Shown here in pieces: positions 1 through 7,890 of a DNA stretch of 64,000 nt. Both the position numbers and the translations under genes were made by a program. The number at the start of each line of letters is the position of its first letter. Position 1 is the first letter of the stretch. Origin of the DNA: Duganella margarita (GTDB lineage Bacteria > Pseudomonadota > Gammaproteobacteria > Burkholderiales > Burkholderiaceae_D); contig NZ_WWCS01000020.1 of NCBI RefSeq assembly GCF_009857535.1, positions 30,882-94,881 of the forward strand, given 5' to 3'. The notes beneath the pieces are model-generated. The model had not been told where the DNA came from. It searched no databases and saw nothing but the letters and a program-made list of their open reading frames with translations.

Positions 1-55
1 GAATGGCAAGGCATGCGACAATAGATCTCTTTTGTCCACATCTTCTACGGTAGTC

Positions 56-925
56 ATGAGTTATCCCGAATACATTCTGACACTCTCTTGCCTGGATCAG
101 CGCGGCATCGTGCATCGCGTGTCGGGCTTCCTGGCCGAACACGGCTGCAACATCATCGATTCGGCCCAGTTTGGCGATAGCGAATCGAAGCTGTTCTTCA
201 TGCGCGTGCATTTTTCGGCGGAAGATCGCAACATCAACGACGATTTGCTGCGCGCCGACTTCAGCCTGCTGGCTGCCGATATGAAGCTGGACTGGGAACT
301 GCGCGACGCCCACTACAAGCCGCGCGTAATGCTGATGGTGTCGAAGATCGGCCACTGCCTGAACGACCTGCTGTTCCGCTACAAGAGCGGGCTGCTGCCG
401 GTGGAAATTCCGGCCATCGTCTCCAACCACATGGACTTCTATCAGCTGGCGGCCAGCTACAATATTCCGTTCCACCACTTGCCGCTGGCGACCGGTGCGC
501 CGGCCGAGGACAAGCTGGCGCAGGAAGCCAAAATCATCGAGCTGATGAATACCCACAAGGTCGACCTGGTGGTGCTGGCGCGCTACATGCAGATCCTGTC
601 GCCGGGCCTGTGCACGGCGCTCAAGGGCAAGGCGATCAATATCCACCATTCCTTCCTGCCGAGCTTCAAGGGCGCCAAGCCGTATGCGCAGGCGCATCAG
701 CGCGGCGTCAAGCTGATCGGCGCCACCGCGCACTTTGTCACCGGCGACCTGGACGAAGGTCCGATCATCGAGCAGGACGTCGAGCGCGTCGATCACTCGA
801 TGGATGCGGATACCCTGTCGGCGATCGGCCGCGATGTCGAATGCGTGGTGCTGGCGCGCGCAGTGAAATGGTTTGTCGAACACCGCATTTTGCAAAACGG
901 CGATAAAACCGTCGTCTTTAAGTAA
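56..925 (+). CDS. purU: Formyltetrahydrofolate deformylase PurU
   Basis: Hydrolyses 10-formyl-THF to formate and THF, balancing the one-carbon pool and supplying formate to purine synthesis; cytosolic. The protein is 289 residues, the usual family length (about 280-290). An N-terminal ACT domain (about residues 5-85, with SCLDQRGIV) is followed by the formyltransferase-fold catalytic domain, which shows the NIHHSFLPSFKGAKPY segment with the catalytic Asn/His and the later GDLDEGPII with the catalytic Asp. I chose the ATG at 56 (MSYPEY). A TTG at 32 in the same frame would add eight residues that match nothing in the family. YaeQ follows 21 nt downstream and may be cotranscribed. Identification is secure; only the start is slightly uncertain. 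Confidence 0.95.
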   Translation: MSYPEYILTLSCLDQRGIVHRVSGFLAEHGCNIIDSAQFGDSESKLFFMRVHFSAEDRNINDDLLRADFSLLAADMKLDWELRDAHYKPRVMLMVSKIGHCLNDLLFRYKSGLLPVEIPAIVSNHMDFYQLAASYNIPFHHLPLATGAPAEDKLAQEAKIIELMNTHKVDLVVLARYMQILSPGLCTALKGKAINIHHSFLPSFKGAKPYAQAHQRGVKLIGATAHFVTGDLDEGPIIEQDVERVDHSMDADTLSAIGRDVECVVLARAVKWFVEHRILQNGDKTVVFK

Positions 926-946
926 TAAGAGAATCAAGAGAATCGA

Positions 947-1489
947 ATGGCACTCAAGGCAACAATCTATAAAGCAGAACTGTCGATTGCGGACATGGAC
1001 CGCAATTACTATGAAACCCATCAACTGACGCTGGCCCGCCATCCGTCGGAAACCGACGAGCGCATGATGGTGCGCCTGGTGGCGTTCGCGATTCACGCCA
1101 ATGAAGCGCTGACCTTCACCAAGGGTTTGTTCGACGTTGAAGAGCCGGACCTGTGGCACAAGGACCTGACCGGCGCCATCGAGCTGTCGATCGAGGTCGG
1201 CCAGCCGGACGAGAAAGTGATCCTGAAGGCCTGCGGCCGTTCCGAACACGTCTACGTGTACAGCTACGCCGCCACCAGTCACATCTGGTGGAAGGCGCTG
1301 GCCAACAAGGTCGAGCGCTGCAAGAACCTGACCGTGGTGGATCTGGACGCCGCCGCCACCGAACAGCTGGGCAAGATGGCGCAGCGCACGATGCAGTTCC
1401 AGTGCACCATCCAGGACGGCCAGATCTGGCTGACCGACGGCACCGAGACCGTCGAAATCACCCGCGAAGTGCTGAAAGCCGAGCGCTAA
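947..1489 (+). CDS. yaeQ: YaeQ family protein
   Basis: A 180-residue protein matching the YaeQ family over its full length (MALKATIYKAELSIADMDRNYY at the start, the LARHPSETDERMMVRL segment, ending near VEITREVLKAER). YaeQ has a restriction-endonuclease-like PD-(D/E)XK fold. Its role is not settled; it was first linked to suppression of RfaH loss in enterobacteria. Nothing suggests export. It sits 21 nt behind purU on the same strand. Its stop overlaps the stop of the convergent amidohydrolase gene by 4 nt. Family assignment is firm; function remains unknown. Confidence 0.92.
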   Translation: MALKATIYKAELSIADMDRNYYETHQLTLARHPSETDERMMVRLVAFAIHANEALTFTKGLFDVEEPDLWHKDLTGAIELSIEVGQPDEKVILKACGRSEHVYVYSYAATSHIWWKALANKVERCKNLTVVDLDAAATEQLGKMAQRTMQFQCTIQDGQIWLTDGTETVEITREVLKAER

Positions 1490-2757
1490 TTTCCCTTCAC
1501 CACCGCGCCGCCCTTCATGACCCACTGGACTTGCTCCAGTGCGCGCACATCGTTGAGCGGAGCGCCGTCCACGGCGATCAGGTCGGCATACTTGCCGGCC
1601 TCGATGCTGCCGACCTTATCGCTCCATCCCAGTAGATCGGCGGCATTCACGGTGGCGGTGCGGATTGCCTGCGCCGGCGTCATGCCCAGCTTGACCAGCA
1701 CGGCGAACTCGCGCGCGTTGAGGCCGTGCGGGTAGACCGCAGCGTCGGTGCCGAAGGCGATCGGCACGCCGGCCTTGATCGCCTTGCCGATGTTGATGCG
1801 CGCCTGCGGCAGCACCACCTTGGCTTTTTCCAGCAGCGGCGCAGGTAGCTTGATGGCTTCGGCGTTGTCGATCAGCCAGTCGCCCAGGTACAGCGTCGGC
1901 ACCAGATAGGTTTTGTGCTCCTTCATCAGCTTGATGCCTTCGTCGTCGATGTAGGAGCCGTGTTCGATCGAGTCGATCCCGGCCAGCACCGCCAGCCGGA
2001 TGCCGTCGCCGCCGTGCGCGTGGGCGGCGGCCTTGCGGCCGAGGCGGTGGGCTTCGCCAATGATGGCTTTCAATTCTTCCAGCGTGTATTGCGAGGTGCG
2101 CGGATCGTCGCCGAACGACAGCACGCCGCCGGTGGCGCAGATCTTGATGACGTCGGCGCCGTACTTGATGTTGCGGCGCGTGACTTTCAACGCTTCGTCG
2201 ACACCGTCGGCCACCCCCAGGGCAATGGACTTGTATTCGGGCGCGTGCATGGTGTCGTCGCAGTGGCCGCCGGTGATGCCGAGCGGCGGGCCGGACGCCA
2301 GGATGCGCGGGCCGGGGACGTCGCCGTCGTTGATGGCGTCGCGCAGGCCGATGTCGGTATAGCCATCGGCGCCGACATCGCGGATGGTGGTAAAGCCGGC
2401 GCGCAGCGTGGTCAGCGCGTTGTGGGCGCCGGTCAGCGTGATGCGCGGGATCGACTTGGCGATGATGCTATAGCCGGCGTCTTCCGGACGGCCGGTGATG
2501 TGGGTGTGGGCGTCGATCAGGCCGGGCAGCAGGGTTTTGTTGCCGAGGTCGATGACGGTGGCGCCGGCCGGAATCGTCAGCTGACTGCCGGCGGCGGTGA
2601 TGCGCTCGCCGCTGATCAGCACCACGGCCTGGTCGACCAGCTTGCCGCTGCGCACATCCACCATGTGGGCGGCTTTGACGGCGGTGATGGCGGGGATGTC
2701 TGCGGCGCCGGCGGCGGCGTAGGCGAAAAGCAGGATGGAGACGGCAATCGCTTTCAA
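1486..2757 (-). CDS. Exported amidohydrolase (Xaa-Pro dipeptidase/imidazolonepropionase-like)
   Basis: Metal-dependent hydrolase of the amidohydrolase superfamily, about 423 residues. The metal-binding pair appears in LIDAHTHITG. Other conserved parts are AHAHGGDGIRLA, SIEHGSYIDDEG (His ligand region) and AFGTDAAVYPHG (late Asp), and the C-terminus has the composite beta-sandwich segment GSIEAGKYADLIAVDG. I chose the TTG start at 2757 because AAGGGAG lies just upstream and the protein then begins with a clean signal peptide (LKAIAVSILLFAYAAAGAADIP), which predicts a periplasmic enzyme. The substrate is probably a dipeptide or cyclic amide but cannot be fixed from sequence. It converges on yaeQ and diverges from the Rpn gene. 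Confidence 0.85.
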   Translation of the reverse strand: MKAIAVSILLFAYAAAGAADIPAITAVKAAHMVDVRSGKLVDQAVVLISGERITAAGSQLTIPAGATVIDLGNKTLLPGLIDAHTHITGRPEDAGYSIIAKSIPRITLTGAHNALTTLRAGFTTIRDVGADGYTDIGLRDAINDGDVPGPRILASGPPLGITGGHCDDTMHAPEYKSIALGVADGVDEALKVTRRNIKYGADVIKICATGGVLSFGDDPRTSQYTLEELKAIIGEAHRLGRKAAAHAHGGDGIRLAVLAGIDSIEHGSYIDDEGIKLMKEHKTYLVPTLYLGDWLIDNAEAIKLPAPLLEKAKVVLPQARINIGKAIKAGVPIAFGTDAAVYPHGLNAREFAVLVKLGMTPAQAIRTATVNAADLLGWSDKVGSIEAGKYADLIAVDGAPLNDVRALEQVQWVMKGGAVVKGN

Positions 2758-2855
2758 GTATTTCTCCCTTGTTGTGCTGTTTTGTTGAGGAGAGCCAAAC
2801 CACGCTCGCCACCTAGCGTACCCGGCAACGAGAGCCAAGGCTAGAATATTTTTTC

Positions 2856-3881
2856 ATGGCCTCCCGTCGCGACACTGTCTACAAGCAGCTGTTCTCCCAT
2901 CCGGAAATCGTGCGTGATTTGCTGGTCGGTTTGTTGCCGGCCGAGTGGGCGCGGGCGTTGACGGTGAATGAGCTGGAACGCGTCAACGCCAGCTACGCCA
3001 GCGATCACGGCAAGGCGCGCCACGCGGACGTGGTGTGGCGCGCGCGGATCGGCGGCGAGTGGGTGTACGTCTATATCCTGCTGGAGTTTCAGTCGCGGCC
3101 GGACAAGTGGATGGCTTTGCGCATGCAGGTATACGTCGGCTTGCTATATCAGGATCTGGTGGCGCAGCACCGCCTGAGCAAGCACGGCAAGTTGCCGCCG
3201 GTGCTGCCGATCGTGCTGTACCACGGCCGCCGCCCATGGCGCGCGGCGACCACGCTGGAGCAACTGATGTTGCCTCCGCCAGTCGGGCTGGAGCGTTTTC
3301 AAGCTGGCCAGCAATATCTGCTGGTTGACCAGCATCATCAGGGCACGCGCGGTGACATCGTTAATTTGGTATTCAGGGTGCTACGTTGCCGCACCGAGCC
3401 CGAACTCTGGTTGGCGGTTAAAGCGTTCGTGACGCGCATGCGTGAACCCGACCTGAATCCGATACGCGAAACGCTCAGGAACTGGTTGCAGCTCACCTTG
3501 CAGGACGAACTTGGCGAAACTAAGATGGATCTGGAGGAGGACGATGCTATGCCAGCTGAAAGAAAATACAAGCTTGAAGATGTATTGACAGACGAGTTTC
3601 TCGACCTTCTGCTGCAGCCACGAGAGGACAGCGTCAAAGAAGGCCTGCAGGCCGGAATGCAGCAAGGCATTCAGCAAGGCATTCAGCAAGGCATTCAGCA
3701 AGGCATTCAGCAAGGTGAACGCGCGGCGCTGCAACGTCTGCTGACCCGCTTACTGGCGGGAGCGGGTATGCCGGCTGACGCAGAGTCCAGGATTGCCGAG
3801 GCTGACAGCAGCCAGCTTAGTGACTGGATCAAGGCGCTGTTTGACGGCGCCAGCCCCCGGCAGTTGTTTGCCGAGGGCTGA
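2856..3881 (+). CDS. Rpn family recombination-promoting nuclease / putative transposase (YhgA-like)
   Basis: A 341-residue member of the Rpn/YhgA-like (Transposase_31) family. Characterised E. coli Rpn proteins are DNA endonucleases that stimulate RecA-independent recombination. The N-terminal 200 residues carry the PD-(D/E)XK core: HADVVW (Asp), then VYILLEFQSRPD (Glu-x-Gln), then the helix with LRMQVYVGLLYQDL. The C-terminal region contains a Gln-Gln-Gly-Ile repeat at residues 269-287 encoded by a 12-bp tandem repeat, followed by a short helical tail. Such QQGI/EGxxxG repeats are typical of this family. There are no inverted repeats or other transposase parts next to it, so it reads as a stand-alone gene. 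It starts 18 nt after the divergent upstream ORF region ends. Confidence 0.88.
   Translation: MASRRDTVYKQLFSHPEIVRDLLVGLLPAEWARALTVNELERVNASYASDHGKARHADVVWRARIGGEWVYVYILLEFQSRPDKWMALRMQVYVGLLYQDLVAQHRLSKHGKLPPVLPIVLYHGRRPWRAATTLEQLMLPPPVGLERFQAGQQYLLVDQHHQGTRGDIVNLVFRVLRCRTEPELWLAVKAFVTRMREPDLNPIRETLRNWLQLTLQDELGETKMDLEEDDAMPAERKYKLEDVLTDEFLDLLLQPREDSVKEGLQAGMQQGIQQGIQQGIQQGIQQGERAALQRLLTRLLAGAGMPADAESRIAEADSSQLSDWIKALFDGASPRQLFAEG
3660..3715 (+). repeat. 12-bp in-frame tandem repeat in the Rpn gene
   Basis: Unit CAGCAAGGCATT is present in four perfect consecutive copies (3660-3707), then a partial fifth (CAGCAAGG). It encodes Gln-Gln-Gly-Ile. Because 12 is a multiple of three, slippage changes protein length without a frameshift. 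Confidence 0.95.
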
Positions 3882-3887
3882 GGAGCC

Positions 3888-5333
3888 CTAGACCGCCATC
3901 AGCGACACCGATTTGGTGTTCAGGTAGGCTTCCAGCGCCTCCGGACCACCTTCCGAACCATAGCCCGAATCCTTCACGCCGCCAAACGGCATCTCGGCGC
4001 TTGGCGTCGCCGGCTGGTTGATCCACAGCATACCGACTTCCACATTGTTCATCAGCTGATGTGCGTTCTTGATCGAACGGGTGAAGGCATACCCAGCCAG
4101 GCCAAACGGCAGACGGTTGGACTCGGCAATCGCCTCTTCCAGCGTATCGAAACCGCGAATCGCCGCCACCGGGCCAAACGGCTCGTCATTGAATACGCTG
4201 GCATTCAGCGGCACGTCGGCCAGAATGGTCGGCGCGAAGAAGTTGCCTTCGTTGCCGATGCGCAGACCGCCAGTCGCCACATTGGCGCCCTTGGCGCGGG
4301 CGTCTTCCACCAGCTGGGTCATGGCCGCCACGCGACGCGGGTTGGCCAGCGGGCCCAGCGTCGTGCCTTCCACCAGACCATTGCCCAGTTGCAGGCGTTC
4401 GGCATGCGCCACGATCGCGCGGGTGAATTCGTCCTTGATGCTGTTATGCACCAGGAAGCGGGTCGGCGCGATGCACACCTGGCCGGCGTTGCGGAACTTG
4501 GCGCCGCCGGCCGCTTCGACCGCCAGCGCGACGTCGGCGTCTTCCGCCACGATCACCGGCGCATGGCCGCCCAGTTCCATGGTCACGCGCTTCATGTGCG
4601 CGCCAGCCAGGGCCGCCAGCTGCTTGCCGACCGGGGTCGAACCGGTGAAGGTCACCTTGCGGATCACCGGATGCGGAATCAGGTAATTGGAAATTTCAGC
4701 CGGATCGCCAAACACCAAACCCACCGTGCCGGCCGGCACGCCGGCGTCGATAAAGCACTGGAACAGCGCCGCTGGCGAAGCCGGGGTTTCTTCCGGCGCT
4801 TTGCACAGGAAGGAGCAGCCGGTGGTCAGCGCCGCCGCCAGCTTGCGCACCACCTGGTTGATCGGGAAGTTCCACGGCGTAAATGCGGCCACCGGACCGA
4901 CCGGCTCTTTCAATACCAGTTGCTGCGCCAGCGGATTGCGTGACGGCACGATACGGCCATACACGCGCATGCCTTCTGCAGCGAACCAGTCGATGATGTC
5001 GGCGCCGGCCATGGCTTCGCCGCGCGCCTGGGCCAGCGGCTTGCCTTGTTCCTGGGTCAGCAGGCGGGCGATTTCGTCGGCGCGCTCGCGCAGCAGGGCC
5101 GCGGCGCGGCGCAGCGTGGCGGTGCGCTCGAAGGCTGAAACCTTGCGCCACGCGTCAAAACCTTTTTGTGCCGCCGCCAGTGCGCGGTCCAGGTCGGCAA
5201 TGCTGGCGTGGGCCACGGTGCCGATTTCCTTGCCGGTGGCCGGATTCAGCACGGGAATGGTCTTGCCGCCGGTGGCGTCGGTCCATTCGTTGGCGATCAG
5301 GAGGCGGACGTTAGGGTAGGTTGTCGTGGTCAT
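3888..5333 (-). CDS. gabD: NAD(P)-dependent succinate-semialdehyde dehydrogenase (aldehyde dehydrogenase family)
   Basis: Oxidises succinate semialdehyde to succinate, the last step of the GABA shunt; cytosolic. It has 481 residues, the usual GabD length. Visible landmarks are FTPWNFPINQ (cofactor pocket), TFTGSTPVGKQL, the general-base Glu in MELGGHAPVIV, the catalytic Cys287 in NAGQVCIAPTRF, and NDEPFGPVAA near the C-terminus. The start at 5333 (MTTTTYPN) follows a GGAG box; the frame stays open further upstream but has no family similarity there. No gabT or gab regulator is adjacent, so the substrate rests on overall family resemblance, and another semialdehyde remains possible. Confidence 0.85.
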   Translation of the reverse strand: MTTTTYPNVRLLIANEWTDATGGKTIPVLNPATGKEIGTVAHASIADLDRALAAAQKGFDAWRKVSAFERTATLRRAAALLRERADEIARLLTQEQGKPLAQARGEAMAGADIIDWFAAEGMRVYGRIVPSRNPLAQQLVLKEPVGPVAAFTPWNFPINQVVRKLAAALTTGCSFLCKAPEETPASPAALFQCFIDAGVPAGTVGLVFGDPAEISNYLIPHPVIRKVTFTGSTPVGKQLAALAGAHMKRVTMELGGHAPVIVAEDADVALAVEAAGGAKFRNAGQVCIAPTRFLVHNSIKDEFTRAIVAHAERLQLGNGLVEGTTLGPLANPRRVAAMTQLVEDARAKGANVATGGLRIGNEGNFFAPTILADVPLNASVFNDEPFGPVAAIRGFDTLEEAIAESNRLPFGLAGYAFTRSIKNAHQLMNNVEVGMLWINQPATPSAEMPFGGVKDSGYGSEGGPEALEAYLNTKSVSLMAV

Positions 5334-5461
5334 GAAAAATCTCCGTTGATGGATGAGAAGGGCGCCCGTAGCGACGCCCGAACACCCTCTACTTTGCCAG
5401 AAATCCGCCATCGCCGTATTGACGCCGCCAATTTCCCTCTTGGCAATGATATATTGAAAGC

Positions 5462-6271
5462 ATGAATAATTTCTCGCTCAAAGCCCTGGTGGCTGTCTCC
5501 GTGCTGACTGGCGCCGGCGTCCATGCCGAGCCACCGGCCGGCCAGAACGCCCTCGCAGGTCCGCAAGTGCGGGTCGACGTCGGTGGCCGCAAACTGAATC
5601 TGTATTGCACCGGCAAGGGATCGCCGACCGTGCTGTTCGAGGCCGATGCCGGTCGCGCCGGCTGGGACTGGTCGGCGGTGTTGCCGGAGGTCGCAGCGCG
5701 CACGCGCGCCTGCGTGTATGACCGCGCCGGCTTCGGCGCCAGCGATCCCATTATCCGCGCCGCGACGGTGGCGAATGCCAGCAAGGATCTGAATTTCCTC
5801 ATCAGGAATGCCCATCTGGAGGGGCCGTTCGTGCTGGTTGGCGCCGGCTATGGCGCCTTGATCGCGCAGCAGTTCGCCTGGCGCTCGCGCGGCGCGGTGA
5901 CCGGCCTGGTGCTGGTGGCGCCGCTCAAGGAAGATGCCCTGCCGGCGGACCGCGCGGCCAAGCTGGATGCGGTGCTGGCCTGTCTGGCGGCGGCAGAACA
6001 GGGCAAGGTGGGCGAGGGTTGCGCGTATCCGGCCACCAGCATCAATGGCGAGATCGGGCCGGCGCTGGCGTCGGCGCAAGCGGCGCAGGTACGCAAGCTG
6101 ACCTATTGGAAGGCGCGAGCCTCCGAGCTGGATAGTCTGGAGATCAGCGCCGGCCAGGTGCGCGCTGCGCGCAAGCCGTTTGGGGAGATGCCGCTGGTGG
6201 AGGTGTCGCAGGCGGAACCGGCGGCGATTGCCGCCGCCGTGTTGCAGGTACTGGGCAAATTCAATCCTTAG
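5462..6271 (+). CDS. Exported alpha/beta-hydrolase homologue lacking the nucleophile (probable pseudoenzyme)
   Basis: A 269-residue alpha/beta-hydrolase-fold protein with a signal peptide (cleavage likely after GAGVHA, residue about 22). The early fold is well kept: GSPTVLFEADAGRAGWDW, then ACVYDRAGFGASDP. At the nucleophile elbow the family motif GHSxGG reads GAGYGA, so the catalytic Ser position is Gly129 and the preceding His is Ala. The C-terminus (EVSQAEPAAIAAAV) shows no terminal catalytic His motif, and the protein is shorter than typical relatives of about 300-330 residues. Signal peptide and reading frame are intact, so it may be an expressed non-enzyme. It converges on the GIN-domain gene with a 4-nt overlap at the stops. 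Confidence 0.8.
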   Translation: MNNFSLKALVAVSVLTGAGVHAEPPAGQNALAGPQVRVDVGGRKLNLYCTGKGSPTVLFEADAGRAGWDWSAVLPEVAARTRACVYDRAGFGASDPIIRAATVANASKDLNFLIRNAHLEGPFVLVGAGYGALIAQQFAWRSRGAVTGLVLVAPLKEDALPADRAAKLDAVLACLAAAEQGKVGEGCAYPATSINGEIGPALASAQAAQVRKLTYWKARASELDSLEISAGQVRAARKPFGEMPLVEVSQAEPAAIAAAVLQVLGKFNP

Positions 6272-7035
6272 AGCGGTGCGCCGCCCAGGCGTTTGATGGT
6301 GCCGGAACCCATGATGCTTTTGCTGATCTGCGGATCGCCGTAGTAGTTGATGTCGCCCGAGCCGGCCACGCTCAGGTTCAGTGATTTCTTGGCCCACACG
6401 GTGGCCTGGCCGGAGCCGCCGATGCTGACCACTGCGTCGCGCGCTTGCAGCTGGCCGACCTGCACCCGGCCCGAGCCGCCGATCGACACTTGCAGCCGCT
6501 CGGTGTTGCCGGCCGCTTTCAGGTTGCCGCTGCCGCCCAGTGCAATCGCCACCGATTCGCTGTCCAGCTGGTCGACGCTGAACGAGCCGGAGCCGCCCAC
6601 ATCAATGGTAAGGTGCTCGCCGCGCAGCTTGTCGGCGGTGACATTGCCGGAGCCGCCGATCGACAGCCGGTCCAGCGTGCGCGCCAGCACGATGATCTTC
6701 ATGTTGCGGGTATCCACGCGCAGGTTGTTTTTCGCCGGACGGATGCGCAGGGTGCCGTTGTCCACCTTGGTTTCGATCAGTGGCTGGAGGTTGTCGTCGG
6801 TTTCCACGATCACGCCTTCGGTGTTGCCGAGACGGATTTCGACGTCGCTGCCGACGCCCACCGTCAGCGCGTTGAAGTGGCCGACGTCGCGGTTCTGCTT
6901 GACGATCTTGCCGCTGCCTTGCACCCGTTCACCGCCGCTCAGCCAGCTGAGCGGGCCGTTCTGGGCGACCACGACTGGGGCGGCCAGCAGGCCGGCGGAC
7001 AGCAACAGCGAAGGCAGAAAATGGCGGCGGTTCAT
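6268..7035 (-). CDS. Head GIN domain-containing protein (DUF2807), exported
   Basis: A 255-residue secreted protein with an N-terminal signal (MNRRHFLPSLLLSAGLLAAPVVVAQ). The rest is a right-handed beta-helix-type DUF2807/putative auto-transporter adhesin head domain. It is marked by six regularly spaced Gly-Ser-Gly turns (IGGSGNVTA, VGGSGSFSV, LGGSGNLKA, IGGSGRVQV, IGGSGQATV, VAGSGDINY). The family is common and uncharacterised, thought to act at the cell envelope or surface. The start at 7035 has AGGAGA upstream; the frame extends upstream without similarity. No adhesin translocator or secretion partner is nearby. Confidence 0.87.
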   Translation of the reverse strand: MNRRHFLPSLLLSAGLLAAPVVVAQNGPLSWLSGGERVQGSGKIVKQNRDVGHFNALTVGVGSDVEIRLGNTEGVIVETDDNLQPLIETKVDNGTLRIRPAKNNLRVDTRNMKIIVLARTLDRLSIGGSGNVTADKLRGEHLTIDVGGSGSFSVDQLDSESVAIALGGSGNLKAAGNTERLQVSIGGSGRVQVGQLQARDAVVSIGGSGQATVWAKKSLNLSVAGSGDINYYGDPQISKSIMGSGTIKRLGGAPL

Positions 7036-7181
7036 ATGGTTCTCCTGAAATTTGATTGGCTTAAGTCTGCATCCTACGCAGGTCGCCCGCCGCCTGGAAC
7101 GCGCTTGCGACAGATTGCAGCCGGCGTGGCGCAGAATGCACAGCGCCGGGAATAGAGCGCGCATGAGGTATCATTCTGCCT

Positions 7182-7826
7182 ATGCTTACTATAACCATCA
7201 AACAGGGCAAGGAAAAACGCCTGCTGGCCGGCGATATCCTGATCTACGCCACCGCTATCGAGCGCGTCGACGGTCGCCCGCAAGAAAAGAACAAACCCGG
7301 TGGCACGGCCATCCTGCAAACCTCGTCGCGCCAGTTTTTGGCGCGCGCCGCGTGGAATCCCTTGTCCGAGGTGCGCGCCCGCGTCTGGAGCTACAAGGAA
7401 GATGAACCGGTCGATCACGCGATGATGAAACGCCGCGTACGCGCCGCCATCGCCAAGCGCGCCGCCGCCGTGCGCGCCGCCGCGCCGACCGATCTGGTGC
7501 CGGTGATCCGCGGCGACGAAGACGGCTTGCCCGGCTTGCTGGTCGATAGCTGGGGCGGCACCAGCGGCTACCTGATCTGCCAGTTCCAGGCGGCCGGCGT
7601 CGATGCCTGGAAAGTGCCGATCGTGCAGGCCTTGCTGGCCGATACCGGCTGCCCGAATGTCTACGAGCGCTGCGATGATCTGATCCGCAAATCGGAAGGC
7701 TTGCCGATCTTTTACCGCGCGCTGGCGGGCGAAGAGCCGCCGGATCACGTGCTGGTCACGGAAAAGGGCCAGCGCTTCAGCATGGATTTGCGCACGGGCT
7801 TTAAATACCCGAAGGTCCGCGCTTAA
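7182..7826 (+). pseudogene. rlmI: C-terminally truncated RlmI-type 23S rRNA m5C methyltransferase
   Basis: RlmI methylates C1962 of 23S rRNA and is normally about 395 residues: an N-terminal PUA domain, a central beta-hairpin domain and a C-terminal SAM-binding Rossmann domain. Here the reading frame holds only 214 residues. The PUA part (KQGKEKRLLAGDILIYATAIERV) and the middle domain (VIRGDEDGLPGLLVDSWGG, NVYERCDDLIRKSEGL) are intact. The frame stops at DLRTGFKYPKVRA, exactly where relatives continue TGHKTGFYLDQR into the SAM site. Only 64 nt separate the stop from the next gene, so the catalytic domain is absent rather than frameshifted. The product could bind RNA through PUA but cannot methylate. 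No second copy lies in the window. Confidence 0.82.
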
Positions 7827-7830
7827 AAAG

Positions 7831-7860
7831 TTTCGGCGTTGCAAGTTTTTCTCTTATAAT
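7831..7860 (+). promoter_or_regulatory. Candidate sigma70 promoter for the PilT-like ATPase gene
   Basis: A perfect TATAAT at 7855-7860 lies 30 nt upstream of the ATG at 7891. The best -35 at about 18-bp spacing is TTTCGG (7831-7836), which is weak. Confidence 0.5.
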
Positions 7861-7890
7861 CATCCGGCATCCACGGAGATTTGAGCAGAG

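Noticed and set aside
3381..3734. Antisense frame reading LLNALLNALL repeats over the Rpn gene
   Set aside because: It is the complement of the QQGI coding repeat, with no ribosome-binding site.
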